64,000 nt of DNA from Paenibacillus cookii (GCF_018333375.1 NZ_BORW01000024.1:1-64000); one strand, 5' to 3'. Counted from the first letter of the stretch, positions 53,562 to 63,463 are shown. Numbers and translations: made by a program. The notes: generated by a model from the sequence alone, not told the origin.

Positions 53562-54991
53562 ATGGCAAAAGACAAAGCAAAGGAACCCGGATTAACCCGG
53601 GGAAGCCTCTTGGCTGCCTGGGCGATTGCACTTGGAGCCATTGCCCCCATGCTGGACTCAACGATGGTGAACATCGCCATCGATACATTATCGAAGGATT
53701 TCCACACGACATTGGATACCATCCAATGGGCCATTACAGGTTATGTGTTAGCCCTTGCGATTGCGGTTCCCGTATCCGGCTGGCTGATGAACAGATTTAA
53801 CGGAAAGAAAATCTTTATCGGAGCGGTCATTGCCTTCGGTCTCATTTCCGTTTTGGCAGGCATTAGCCGGGATATTTCCAGCTTCATCTTCTTTCGTTTG
53901 CTTCAGGGATTCAGTGCGGGGATCATTACCACGCTCATGTCAACCCTATTGGTTCAAACGGCTGGTCCGGAAAATGTAGGGAAAGTGATGGCCATCGTCA
54001 GCACGCCTATGATTCTCGGACCGATCTTAGGGCCGGTCATCGGGGGATTCATCGTTCAAGGCGCATCATGGCACTGGATATTCTTCATCAACGTGTTTAT
54101 TGTTCTGATTGCTGCACCCCTGATGATCAAAAAAATCCCGGACTTTGAACCGTTCGACAAAGACAGTACGCTCGATGTTTTTGGAATTATTGATTTGTCC
54201 TTTATGAGCGCTGCCTTGATATACGGCATTACGAAAGCAGCGGACCATGCGTCCTTTAACAATCGCGAAACCATCCTATGGGTGGGCATTGGTCTGGCTT
54301 TAGCCGTCATTTACTTCGTATATAACCGGATCCGGAAGAATCAAACCGTGCTTCCAATGAATTTATTTGCACGCAAGAGCTTCGCGGCTTCGAGTATCGG
54401 TTTGTTCTTGGCGAATATATCCGTCATGGGCCCGATGCTGATCCTGCCGCTATACTTCCAAAACTTCCGTCATTTCACGGGATCGAAGCAGCGCTTGCGT
54501 TAATTCCCCAAGGCGTCGGGATGCTCGTTACCCGGCCGATGATCGGAAAAATGATTGATAAGATCGGTGCGAAATACGTGGTCATGGTCAGCCTCGTTCT
54601 TTCGCTGATCGGATCGATTCCGCTAATCTTTGTTACCGATCAAACAAGCATGATCTGGATTTCCATCGTATTGTTCATCCGGGGGACCAGTTTCGGAGGA
54701 ATCATGCTTCCGCTCACGAGTGACGCTTATACAGGACTTGACGGCAAACTGCTTCCGAAAGCAGGCGTCGGCATAAATATGATTGAAAACCTTGGCTCCA
54801 GCTTTGGCTCGGCTGTGATGGCAACCGTCGTCGCAACGGCCCAGCAAGGGATGCAGCCGTCGATTGCCAACGGATTAAAAGGTTATCATGCCGGATTCTT
54901 GGTATCCGTCGTTGTCCTTGCGGCAATCTTCATTCCGGGTCTATTCCTCACCCATAAAAAGAAGGCGAAGAGCTTTGGTTCGTCTGTATAA
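53562..54991 (+). pseudogene. DHA2-type multidrug MFS pump (LmrB/MdtP-like), frameshifted
   Basis: Two frames together give a drug:H+ antiporter of about 476 residues. The first half (53562-54503) has LDSTMVNIAIDTLSKDFHT and several membrane helices. After LPLYFQNFRHFTG it is thrown out of frame at ACGGGATCGAAG (about 54478-54489). Adding one base, for example one more G in the G-run, restores IEAALALIPQGVGMLVTRP, which continues to 54991. DHA2 pumps export antibiotics and lipophilic cations. The MarR regulator just upstream and its operators are intact, so a sequencing error is plausible. Confidence 0.78.
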
Positions 54992-55024
54992 CCCGGAGAC
55001 GGTCGAAATCCGGAGTTACTAAAA

Positions 55025-55059
55025 AAGCGCTGCCGGCGAAATGACCGCCGACAGCGCTT
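55025..55059 (-). terminator. Terminator of the fucosidase operon
   Basis: AAGCGCTG-CGGCG pairs with CGCCG-CAGCGCTT with one mismatch, followed on the minus strand by TTTTTT, just past the isomerase stop. Confidence 0.82.
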
Positions 55060-55076
55060 GGAACATCCGTTTCGGA

Positions 55077-55949
55077 TTATACCTCATCCCATATCCGTCT
55101 TAAATTTTCAAGGCCCAGCCTCGTGCCTTCGCGGCACTCCTCCATGCCTTCGAATTCCAGCGTGACGAATCCGTCGTAGCCGGACGCCTTGATCATCCGC
55201 AGCACCCGCCTCACGTCGATGTCTCCTTGCCCGAAGATCGATCCCCGCAGGTAGTTTCCATGGGACGTCCGGAACCAGGCTCCGCCCCCCGGGTTCTGAT
55301 CCGCCGGACGGATGTAGAAATCCTTGACGTGAATCAGCGAAGCAAACGGCAGGTTCCGCTTCACGCCGACGAGCGGCTGCTCATCGACGCAGAGAAAATT
55401 GCCGATGTCGAGCGTCGTTTTGAAGTTCGGACGGTCCACGGCCCGAAGCACCCGCTGCACCCGGTCGCTGGCCTGCACGCTGACGCCGTGGTTTTCGATC
55501 GTGGTCGTGATGCCGTATTGCGCCGCATAATCCGCGATGCGCCGGCAGCCCTCCACGATTTGCGCCAGATTGTCCTCCAGGTAGTCGATGCCCCATTTTT
55601 CGGGCGGGAGCGTAAAAGCCGTCACGTCGTGGCGCATATGCTTCATCCCTAGGCGATGGACCGCATCCACATGCCGCTTGACCCTTTCCATTTCGGCTTC
55701 GAACGCTTCCTGTGTTTCCTGCACGAAATTCGCGGGCATCGAATAGTTGGACAATGCGATGCCTTTTGCGGCTGCCCGCTCGCGGACGGCATCCGCGAGT
55801 TCCGGCTGGTCCTCCAGGGTGAAGCCGTAAGGAACGATCTCCATATGCTCGCCGCCCTGCTCCGCGATCCAGTCGATGACGTCCAAGACCGTCATCTCCC
55901 CCGCTTTGATCGCTTGGAGCAGACTATAGGTGCTGACTCCAGGTTTCAT
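55077..55949 (-). CDS. Sugar phosphate isomerase/epimerase (TIM-barrel, AP-endonuclease-2 fold)
   Basis: The 290-residue protein has the xylose-isomerase-like TIM barrel: AAQYGITTTIENHG, TLDIGNFLCVDE, SLIHVKDFYI and GYDGFVTLEFEGMEE carry the usual metal-binding acids and His. Related enzymes epimerise or isomerise keto-sugars such as L-fuculose- or L-rhamnulose-type compounds. ATG 55949 is chosen because AAGGGAGG lies 9 bases upstream. It is the last gene of the operon with GH29 and the importer, and probably processes the released sugar. Confidence 0.78.
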   Translation of the reverse strand: MKPGVSTYSLLQAIKAGEMTVLDVIDWIAEQGGEHMEIVPYGFTLEDQPELADAVRERAAAKGIALSNYSMPANFVQETQEAFEAEMERVKRHVDAVHRLGMKHMRHDVTAFTLPPEKWGIDYLEDNLAQIVEGCRRIADYAAQYGITTTIENHGVSVQASDRVQRVLRAVDRPNFKTTLDIGNFLCVDEQPLVGVKRNLPFASLIHVKDFYIRPADQNPGGGAWFRTSHGNYLRGSIFGQGDIDVRRVLRMIKASGYDGFVTLEFEGMEECREGTRLGLENLRRIWDEV

Positions 55950-56006
55950 TCCGTTCATCCTCCCTTTCGGTATCGATATCAACAGCTCATTTGGACGATC
56001 AAACGC

Positions 56007-57290
56007 TTACAATTCCTCCGTCAGTTCAAGCTCAATGACCGTATCCAGTTCATCCGGCAAGTCTCCTCCGGGGATGTGAATGAAAGCGCCGCTTTCCGTA
56101 TCCGAATATTGGTCCGCCATCCAAGGCGTATGCACATGGAGTTCGCTGCCGTCCGCAAGCAGGCGGGCTTTTTTGATTTTGCCCTTCAGCCCCTGGAAGT
56201 AAATCGGCCCGATGCCCCGGTCGAAGACGTGCGCGTACAGCTTGTTGCCGCGCTGGGTGTAGCGGCCCCACTCCGGCTTCGGCAGCTTGGCGATGCCGCA
56301 GCCGTAAATGCTGTCGCCGTTGCGGCGCAGCCACTCGCCGACCGTCTCCAAAATTTCAAGCGATTCCTTCGGAATTTCCCCCTTTGCGTCTGGACCGACG
56401 TTCAGAAGCAGATTGCCGTTTTTGCTGACGCATTCGACGAGCGCGCGGATCACCTGGCGCGGGGATTTGTAATTCCGGTCGGTCGCGTGGTATCCCCAGT
56501 GGTCGTTCAGCGTAATGCACGCTTCCCATGGAATCGGCTCGCCCGCCGAATTGACGATGCCCTGGGGCGGAATGATCTGCTCCGGCGAGAAGAAATCCCC
56601 GGCGTACACTTCAGGCTCCGCCGCCATGATGTTGCCGCCGAGCCGGTTATCGATCACGATATCCGGCTGCAGGGAACGGATCATTTGGATGAGTTCGGTC
56701 GCGCGCCACTTTTCGCCCGTCATATCGTCATAGGAAAAATCGAACCACATGATATCGATTTTGCCGTAGTTGGTCAGCAGCTCCCGGACCTGGCCGTGCA
56801 TATAGTCGAGGTAACGGTCAAAATCGATCTTTTTGTCCTTGTAAGCCTCGTTGTCGCGCATCGGGTGCTGACGGTCGCCATAAGCCGGATAATCGTCATG
56901 ATACCAGTCGATCAAGGAATAATAGAAACCGACCTTCAGCCCCTCCTCGCGGAAAGCGTCCACGTATTCGCGAACGAGGTCGCGCCCCGCCGGCGTATTC
57001 GTCGCCTTGTAATCGGTCAGCTGGCTGTCGAACAAGCAAAAACCGTCGTGATGTTTCGTCGTAAGCACCGCATATCGCTGTCCGGCGGCTTTGGCCGCTT
57101 TGGCCCAGCTCTTCGGATCGTAAAGCACCGGATTAAATTCTTCGAAATAAGGCTGGTATTGTTCGTTGGTGATCCGCTCCTGGCTTCGCACCCATTCCCC
57201 CCGGGCTGGAATCGCATACAATCCCCAGTGGATAAAAAGGCCGAAACGGTCGTTCATCAGCGGCAGCGTTCGTTCGAAACGCGGATTCAT
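56007..57290 (-). CDS. Alpha-L-fucosidase, glycoside hydrolase family 29
   Basis: The 427-residue enzyme removes terminal L-fucose. The catalytic barrel shows FGLFIHWG, TKHHDGFCLF and the nucleophile Asp in DIMWFDFSYDD (D184), with a C-terminal beta domain after about residue 330. There is no signal peptide, so it should work inside the cell on imported fucosylated oligosaccharides. The ATG at 57290 follows GGAGG. It stands between the sugar isomerase and the binding-protein gene. Confidence 0.88.
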   Translation of the reverse strand: MNPRFERTLPLMNDRFGLFIHWGLYAIPARGEWVRSQERITNEQYQPYFEEFNPVLYDPKSWAKAAKAAGQRYAVLTTKHHDGFCLFDSQLTDYKATNTPAGRDLVREYVDAFREEGLKVGFYYSLIDWYHDDYPAYGDRQHPMRDNEAYKDKKIDFDRYLDYMHGQVRELLTNYGKIDIMWFDFSYDDMTGEKWRATELIQMIRSLQPDIVIDNRLGGNIMAAEPEVYAGDFFSPEQIIPPQGIVNSAGEPIPWEACITLNDHWGYHATDRNYKSPRQVIRALVECVSKNGNLLLNVGPDAKGEIPKESLEILETVGEWLRRNGDSIYGCGIAKLPKPEWGRYTQRGNKLYAHVFDRGIGPIYFQGLKGKIKKARLLADGSELHVHTPWMADQYSDTESGAFIHIPGGDLPDELDTVIELELTEEL

Positions 57291-57318
57291 GTCGTATTAC
57301 CTCCGTTTGCTAGGTTTA

Positions 57319-58995
57319 TTATTTGTTCTTTTCGTCGTAAGCCGTCTGGTAAATCTCCAGATATCGCTTCAGGTTCATCGCGTCGAGCTGGCTGACGTAG
57401 CTGTCCCAATCCGCATCCAGGCTGGCGTCGCCAATGACGAAGCGGGCGATCATTTCATCCACGTAGTCATTGATCGTTTTCGCCAGGTCGGCGATTTCGG
57501 ACGCCTGCTCGTTCGTCAGGAACAGCGGCGGCACCGTGCTGACATCCTTCGGTTTATACGGCTCATATTTATTCTTCGTCTCGTTGTACAGAATTACCTC
57601 TAAATCGTCGTCACCTTTTGCGACGGCAGACAATCTGAAATCGTTCGTACGCAGCGCCGGGCCGGTTTGCGCCCAGTTGACGTTTTGTACCGTGCCGTAG
57701 GATTTAAGCTCCGACCACACCGCAGGTTTGCCGTTGATGCCGATTTCGCCTTCCTTGGCGTCGCGCCATTCTTGATCCGGACGGCCGTACACGCTCCGCA
57801 GCGTCATTTCTTTTTCGTACAGCCCGTCGGCCCAGCGGAGCGCCAGCTCCGGATTTTTGGCTTTTTTCGTGATGATGAAGGCGCCCGGCGTCAAAGCCGT
57901 CGTGTCGACGGCGGCATACTGCACGCCTCCCGGTCCTTTTAACGGCGGAACCGCTTTGTATTCCTTCCAGCGTCCGCTGTCTCCCATGAGCTGCGTGAAT
58001 ACGCCTTCATGTCCGCCCGTGGATGCCCCCAAGATGACGGTACCCGGATTTTCCCCTTGCTGAATCAGCTGGTTTTCGTCCTGGGTGAACGATTCCGGCG
58101 CAATCAGGCCTTCCTTGTAGAGTTTGTTCAGGTACCGCAAGCCCTCGCGCCATTCCGGCTTATTGAAGGCCACGTCCAGTTTGCCGTCCTTAATGAACAT
58201 ATGCTTGCTGCTTGATCCGTACACCGGATTGTAGATAAAAGAGTTCATCAGAAACGCGTCGATGGTCGAACGCCATGATTTTTGCGTGATGGACAGCGGG
58301 ATTTCGTCCTTTTTCCCGTTGCCGTTCGGGTCGTTTTCCTTAAAAGCCTTCAGCACGTTGTAGAGGTCGTCGGTCGTTTTCGGCATCTCGAGCCCCAATT
58401 TCTTGAGCCACGGCTCATAGATCCACATTTTTTGGCTCATCGAGCAGTGGTAGCAATCGTTGACCTCGGGAAGCGCATAAATGTTGCCGTCGATCGCCGT
58501 GACCGTTTCTTTGATTTCCGGGTTGTCCGCGAACATTTTTTTCGTCTGGGTGCCCTGCTTTTCGATCAAATCGTTCAAAGGAAGGAACGCCCCTTGGGAG
58601 CCGTAAATCATCTGCTGGGTCGGCGAGACGTTCAGGCCCATGATGACGTCGGGATAATCTTCGCTCGCCAGCACGAGATTCAGCTTTTCCTGCATGCTTT
58701 GTTCCGGAACGACCTCCCATTCGATATGGACGTTCGTTTTTTCCTCATACCATTTGGTGAACTCGTTCGTTTCGAAATTTTCCACCAGCGGGTTGCCGCG
58801 GACCATGATTTTCAGCGTTGTTTTTTCTTTAACGAGCGGATAAGTCCCCGGCGGCGTCAGCTCCACAGTGCCCGCAGCGGGCGGGTTGCTTCCTATCGTA
58901 TCCGCGCCCTCCTCTTTCGCGCCCCCGGAGCAGCCTGCGAGCAGCATGCCGGCGGCCATGACGATCCCCGCGATTTTATTCAGCTTTTTATACAT
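57319..58995 (-). CDS. Extracellular solute-binding lipoprotein (LipO/LplA-like)
   Basis: The 558-residue protein has a lipobox (LLAGC, Cys at about 22) and the large binding-protein fold of the LplA/LipO group. This includes TTLKIMVRGNPL, TNEFTKWYEEKTNVHIEWEVVP and later KAVPPLKGPGGVQYA. It captures an oligosaccharide outside the membrane for the two permeases. Size and arrangement fit the Paenibacillus lplABC-like systems. It lies 28 bases upstream of the GH29 gene. Confidence 0.86.
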   Translation of the reverse strand: MYKKLNKIAGIVMAAGMLLAGCSGGAKEEGADTIGSNPPAAGTVELTPPGTYPLVKEKTTLKIMVRGNPLVENFETNEFTKWYEEKTNVHIEWEVVPEQSMQEKLNLVLASEDYPDVIMGLNVSPTQQMIYGSQGAFLPLNDLIEKQGTQTKKMFADNPEIKETVTAIDGNIYALPEVNDCYHCSMSQKMWIYEPWLKKLGLEMPKTTDDLYNVLKAFKENDPNGNGKKDEIPLSITQKSWRSTIDAFLMNSFIYNPVYGSSSKHMFIKDGKLDVAFNKPEWREGLRYLNKLYKEGLIAPESFTQDENQLIQQGENPGTVILGASTGGHEGVFTQLMGDSGRWKEYKAVPPLKGPGGVQYAAVDTTALTPGAFIITKKAKNPELALRWADGLYEKEMTLRSVYGRPDQEWRDAKEGEIGINGKPAVWSELKSYGTVQNVNWAQTGPALRTNDFRLSAVAKGDDDLEVILYNETKNKYEPYKPKDVSTVPPLFLTNEQASEIADLAKTINDYVDEMIARFVIGDASLDADWDSYVSQLDAMNLKRYLEIYQTAYDEKNK

Positions 58996-59031
58996 AACGC
59001 CCCTCCATCGATTTCAATTTTGGCTTCCGTC

Positions 59032-59928
59032 TTATCCTTTTAATGAACCGATCATGACGCCTTTCACGAAAAACTTCTGCACGAACGGGTACACCACCAG
59101 AAGCGGCACCGATGTGACGACGATCAGCGAATATTTGAGCAGCTCCCGCAGTCCCTGCCGCGCAGCGGCCGTTTTGGCGTCCCCGAGCATATCGATATTG
59201 ATCTCGTTTTGGACGAGAATGTCCCGAAGGATCAATTGCAGCGGATATAGCTCCGCCCTTTTGAGAAAGATCATCGCGTTAAAATACTGGTTCCAATGCC
59301 CCACGGCATAAAACAAAGCGATGACCGCCAGAATCGGCCCCGAAAGCGGTAGCACGATCCGGAGCAAAAAACGAAAGTCAGAACAGCCGTCCAGCTGGGA
59401 GGCCTCCAGCAATTCGCCGGGGATCGTCGTTTGGAAATAGGTGCGCATGATGATGACGTTCCAGACGGACAGCGCCCCCGGGATCAGCATGGACCACACG
59501 GTGTCGATCATGCCCAAATCTTTGACGAGCAGGTACGTCGGGATCAGCCCCCCGCTGAACATCATCGTAAACACGAACAGCAGCATGAACATGTTCCGCC
59601 CGCGAAAATCGCCCCTGGACAGCGGATACGCCGCCAAAACTGTAAACAGCAAATTGATGCCCGTTCCCGCCACCGTATAAAAAATCGTGTTCATGAAGCC
59701 GCGCACGACCATCGTGTTTTTGAACACGGCCCGGTAGCCATCCAGCGTCGGTTCGACCGGCCATAACCATACCCGTCCCGACAACACGGCGCTGCTCGAG
59801 CTGAATGAAGCGCTTACAACATACGCAAGCGGGTACAGCACGATCAGCATGACAAGCGTCAACACGCAAAAATTCACGATCGTAAACAGACGGTCAGCGC
59901 CGGCTTCCTTTATTTTCATTGCATGCAT
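59032..59928 (-). CDS. Carbohydrate ABC permease (LplC/YtcP-like)
   Basis: The 298-residue permease has six membrane helices. Its EAA-type loop is seen in PGELLEASQLDGCSDFRFLLRIVLPLSGPIL, where EAA is modified to EAS. The ending FVKGVMIGSLKG is typical of LplC/YtcP. It pairs with the LplB-like permease upstream. No ATPase gene is in the operon, so a shared MsmX-type ATPase is likely. Confidence 0.86.
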   Translation of the reverse strand: MHAMKIKEAGADRLFTIVNFCVLTLVMLIVLYPLAYVVSASFSSSSAVLSGRVWLWPVEPTLDGYRAVFKNTMVVRGFMNTIFYTVAGTGINLLFTVLAAYPLSRGDFRGRNMFMLLFVFTMMFSGGLIPTYLLVKDLGMIDTVWSMLIPGALSVWNVIIMRTYFQTTIPGELLEASQLDGCSDFRFLLRIVLPLSGPILAVIALFYAVGHWNQYFNAMIFLKRAELYPLQLILRDILVQNEINIDMLGDAKTAAARQGLRELLKYSLIVVTSVPLLVVYPFVQKFFVKGVMIGSLKG

Positions 59929-59943
59929 AGTTCCGCCGCCTTT

Positions 59944-60861
59944 CTACCATAAGCTTTCCTGCTTCAATTGCTTCGCCGTCTGATTGACGATGATCAGCAG
60001 GATGAATCCGATCACCGCTTTGAACAGGCCGATGGCCGTCGCATAAGAGAAATTCATCGCCTGCGAGACAAGCCCGACCTTATAGACGTATGTGTCGATC
60101 ACTTCCGAGGTGCGCAGATTGAGCGGGTTTTGCATCAGCAAAATTTTCTCGAAGCCGGTCTCCAGCATTTGCCCCGTGTTCAAGATGAGCAAAATGACGG
60201 CGATCGGAAGAATGCCGGGCAAATCGATATGACGCATCCGCTGAACCTTGGTCGCTCCGTCCATGACGGCCGCTTCATGCAGCGCCGGGTCGATGCCGGA
60301 CAGCGCCGCCAAATAAATGATGCAGGCAAACCCCGTGTTTTGCCATACATGCGACCAGACGTAAATCGATTTGAACCACGACGCCTGCGCCATAAAATGG
60401 TACGGACCAAGCCCGAACCAACCGAGCAGCGTATTGACGAGCCCCGTCCGCGGATCGAGGAACTGCAGCAGAAGGCCCACCAGCACGACCAGCGAGATAA
60501 AATACGGCGCGTACGTGATCATTTGGACCGACTTTTTGAAGCGTTCGTTTTTGACGTAATTGAGACCGAGCGCCAGGATGATCGGGAACGGAAAACTTGC
60601 GACCAGCGCGTAAAAGCTGACCACGAGCGTGTTCCGCAGCAGCCTCCAAAATTCATGCGAGTGGAAAAAACGCTCGAACTGCGCGAATCCGACCCACGGG
60701 CTGCCGGTGATGCCTTTCGTCACGTTAAAATCCTTAAACGCGATTTGCGCTCCGTACATAGGCACGTATTTAAATACGATGATGTAAATCAGCGGCAAGG
60801 CAAACAAAGCGTACAGCTGCCATTTGCGCGTGATGTCTTTCCAAAGATTCAGCTTGGTCAC
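59944..60861 (-). CDS. Carbohydrate ABC permease (LplB-like)
   Basis: The 305-residue permease has six helices and the EAA loop EAAVMDGATKVQRMRHIDLPGILPIAV. The sequence MYGAQIAFKDFNVTKGITGSPWVGFAQFERFF is typical of LplB/YteP. GTG at 60861 lies very close to the AAAGGGGG purine run, so the true start may be a few codons downstream. It is the first gene of the importer-glycosidase operon. Confidence 0.85.
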   Translation of the reverse strand: MTKLNLWKDITRKWQLYALFALPLIYIIVFKYVPMYGAQIAFKDFNVTKGITGSPWVGFAQFERFFHSHEFWRLLRNTLVVSFYALVASFPFPIILALGLNYVKNERFKKSVQMITYAPYFISLVVLVGLLLQFLDPRTGLVNTLLGWFGLGPYHFMAQASWFKSIYVWSHVWQNTGFACIIYLAALSGIDPALHEAAVMDGATKVQRMRHIDLPGILPIAVILLILNTGQMLETGFEKILLMQNPLNLRTSEVIDTYVYKVGLVSQAMNFSYATAIGLFKAVIGFILLIIVNQTAKQLKQESLW

Positions 60862-60909
60862 CCCCCTTTGGTTTGGATGGAAAAATCCGGCCGGTGATCA
60901 CAGCTTGCT

Positions 60910-60922
60910 TGAAAGCGCTTCA
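60910..60922. promoter_or_regulatory. cre-like site before the importer operon
   Basis: TGAAAGCGCTTCA is one base shorter than the ideal TGAAAGCGCTTTCA palindrome. It lies about 50 bases before the first permease gene. Confidence 0.45.
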
Positions 60923-61038
60923 TTGCGTAAATCTGCATGTTTTGGCGGTTATGCCGGGCTTTAGAAAAGGCATTATTCCGTTTTCCCGGCGGTATTCGTT
61001 TTTTAAGAAAAGGCTGCGTGCGGCCGCCGTATAGGCCC

Positions 61039-63360
61039 TTACGCTTCACGAGGCCGGGAAATTTTGCGGTATTCGGTGGCGCTTACGCCGTTGGCCCGTT
61101 TGAACGCCCTGCTGAACGAGTTCAGCGACAAATACCCGGTCCGGACCGCAATTTCGCTGACGGGAAGGGCGCTGCCGACGAGCAGCCGTTTGGCCTCTTC
61201 CATGCGGACATGCTCCAAATAATCGGAAAAGTTCATTCCGGTCTGCTCTTTGAAAAAATAAGACACGTACGCTTCCGAATTCCGGGCTTCCCTCGCGAGT
61301 ACCGCAAGGCTTAAATCCGGATCCGGGAAATGGCTGTCGATATATTCCATCAGCTTGGCCGCCAGCGTATCGTTATGGCTCCGTTTTTGTTCCTCATGCT
61401 TGCGGCACAGCTGCATCAGGGCTTGAAAAAGCTTTTGGACGGCTTCGTCAGGCGACCATGCGGGATCGGAAACTTCCAGCACCACCTTCATCTCGTCGGT
61501 CAACGCATCCCGGTTTGCGAAGGAAGGCTCGCAGCATTTCATCAGCGTTCCGCTCAGCTCCTGGGCCAGCAGCTTGTGGGCGACGACGGGCAGCGGACCG
61601 CTGCCTTCGTTTTTCTCCCGGATTTCCCCGATCAGCCGGGCCGTCTCCGGCTCGTTGCCCGACCGCACCAGCTGGATCAACCGCTGTTCCACGTCGGAAG
61701 GGTAAAAATAAACGGGCGGCGGCACTTCCGCTTCCTCATAAAACAAAATCGGCTGCCGATCGCTCCAGGCCGCGTTCACTAGAAGAAACTCCGCTTCGCC
61801 GAGGGAACGATAAACTTCGGTCAATCTCGTCTGGCACGTGCCCACGGCAATCCAAAGCCCGGAATGGCTGGTTTGCTTCACATGATCATGCAATTGCGCC
61901 ACCAGCCGTTGGACCCCTTGCATAAAATCGTCCGGCGTTTCGCCTTCCCCGTGAACGAGCAAAACCAGTTTGTTTTCGCCCAAATCATGCGCCTGAGCCG
62001 AGATCTGCACCCCCGGCCCGATCGGTGGGATGGCGTCCCGGATGTTCAGTTTCACAATGTCCAGCTCCGTCAGCATCTCCTCGTTGTACGGAGCATGGTA
62101 GCCCCGAATTTGGATGGCGGACACGGCGAAATATCCGCTCCTCAGCTCCATCCGGGCATGCTCCATGGCGGCTTCGACCTCGCCCACGGACGTATACCCG
62201 CCCTGAAGCAGACGATCAAAAAACACGCTGCGAAGCAAAGGGACTTGCGCCTCGAGCCTGCTGCTCAGCTCGCCATGGCTTTCGACCAGCGCGGAAACGG
62301 AGCTGCGGATGTCGTCCATCAGGTTGCCGAACGGGCGGTTTTTGCGGCCCCCGGGTTTCAGCGGCAGCAGCTGCAGCAGTTTAAACACGGGCCTGCTGCT
62401 CCGGTAGGCCAGCAAAGCCGCAACGGCGAGCCCTGCGCCCAACGCCAGCATAAATACGGTTAACGTCAGCTCTTTGATGTAATTGGCCTTGGCAAGCACG
62501 ACCGTCTCCGGTTGGGCGGATACGTAGGTCCACCCGTTGTACTGGGAAGTCGTTTGCGTGATCAGCATCTTTTTCCCGTTCCAATCAAATAAGGAAAAAC
62601 CTTCTTTAACAGGAAGCGCTTTCATGTTTGCGGTCGACGGATCCATGCCCACGTAACTGATCAGGTTGCCGTTTTGGTCCGCAACATAAGCAAACCCTCC
62701 CTGCTCGGCATCGATATGCCGCAGCATCTCTTGAATTTGCTTGTTGTCGATCAGCACGGCAATGACGCCTCCGCCGTCTTTCGTGCCGAAGGACTGCATA
62801 TAGCTCACGACCGAATACGGTTTTCCTTCATACCAAACCTGCCTGCCAGGCTTATAGGTTTTGTAATAATACCGCCCGAAAAGCTCGTCGCGCCACTCCT
62901 CGTAGGATTTGCCGTCATAACGCAGCTGCAGGCCGTAGAACTGCTTGGCGTCGTACACCTTGCGGGGCGAAATGAACATGCCGCTGTTTTTGTACGCGAT
63001 AAAATAATCGATGATAAAATGGTTGGTTATCCGGTAATCGAACAAGCTTTTTTCCAGGTCCCAGAGCCGGAAAGGATTCGTTTGCTCGAACGGGGCTTTG
63101 ACGAACTGAAAGGACTGGATTTTGGACTCGCTGGCCATCTGCTGCGCAATCGTCTCCACTTCGGCAAAACGGCCGTCAAGCGCCTCGCGGATTTGGCCGA
63201 GCGCCGCCGCATTGCTTTTCATCGTTTCGGATTCCACGAGCGACGACGTTTTATGGTAGGCGAACCACCCCGCAAGCAGAGACCCGAGCAATATAAGCAC
63301 ATATGGAACAAAAAATCGAAGGATCAACGTCGCGCGTTCACTGGAAGCATTCACAGGCAT
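61039..63360 (-). CDS. AraC family regulator with extracytoplasmic Cache-type sensor
   Basis: The 773-residue protein has one N-terminal helix (about residues 12-33), a large outside domain (about 34-295) with Cache-like strands (VAYVADQNGNLISYVG), and a second helix (about 297-318). A HAMP-like segment and a middle domain follow, and the AraC double helix-turn-helix lies at about 675-773 (YFFKEQTGMNFSDYLEHVRMEEAKRLL). YesS-like regulators of this layout sense sugars outside the cell and activate lpl-type operons. It lies just upstream of that operon. The ATG at 63360 follows AAAGGTGGG. Confidence 0.88.
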   Translation of the reverse strand: MPVNASSERATLILRFFVPYVLILLGSLLAGWFAYHKTSSLVESETMKSNAAALGQIREALDGRFAEVETIAQQMASESKIQSFQFVKAPFEQTNPFRLWDLEKSLFDYRITNHFIIDYFIAYKNSGMFISPRKVYDAKQFYGLQLRYDGKSYEEWRDELFGRYYYKTYKPGRQVWYEGKPYSVVSYMQSFGTKDGGGVIAVLIDNKQIQEMLRHIDAEQGGFAYVADQNGNLISYVGMDPSTANMKALPVKEGFSLFDWNGKKMLITQTTSQYNGWTYVSAQPETVVLAKANYIKELTLTVFMLALGAGLAVAALLAYRSSRPVFKLLQLLPLKPGGRKNRPFGNLMDDIRSSVSALVESHGELSSRLEAQVPLLRSVFFDRLLQGGYTSVGEVEAAMEHARMELRSGYFAVSAIQIRGYHAPYNEEMLTELDIVKLNIRDAIPPIGPGVQISAQAHDLGENKLVLLVHGEGETPDDFMQGVQRLVAQLHDHVKQTSHSGLWIAVGTCQTRLTEVYRSLGEAEFLLVNAAWSDRQPILFYEEAEVPPPVYFYPSDVEQRLIQLVRSGNEPETARLIGEIREKNEGSGPLPVVAHKLLAQELSGTLMKCCEPSFANRDALTDEMKVVLEVSDPAWSPDEAVQKLFQALMQLCRKHEEQKRSHNDTLAAKLMEYIDSHFPDPDLSLAVLAREARNSEAYVSYFFKEQTGMNFSDYLEHVRMEEAKRLLVGSALPVSEIAVRTGYLSLNSFSRAFKRANGVSATEYRKISRPREA

Positions 63361-63447
63361 ATCCCACCTTTGGATCTGTTTTACGGATCATGCCGGCCGC
63401 AAGCAGCGGCCGTTTACCTTAACGATTATAGAATGCGGCAGATCATT

Positions 63448-63461
63448 TGAAAACGCATTCA
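63448..63461. promoter_or_regulatory. cre-like site before the AraC regulator
   Basis: TGAAAACGCATTCA differs from the cre consensus at one position. It lies about 90 bases before the AraC start and next to the terminator of the preceding gene. Confidence 0.45.
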
Positions 63462-63463
63462 TC

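Noticed and set aside
59815..59830. AAGCGCTTACA-like cre sequence inside a permease gene
   Set aside because: It lies within coding sequence and has too few matches to the consensus to list.
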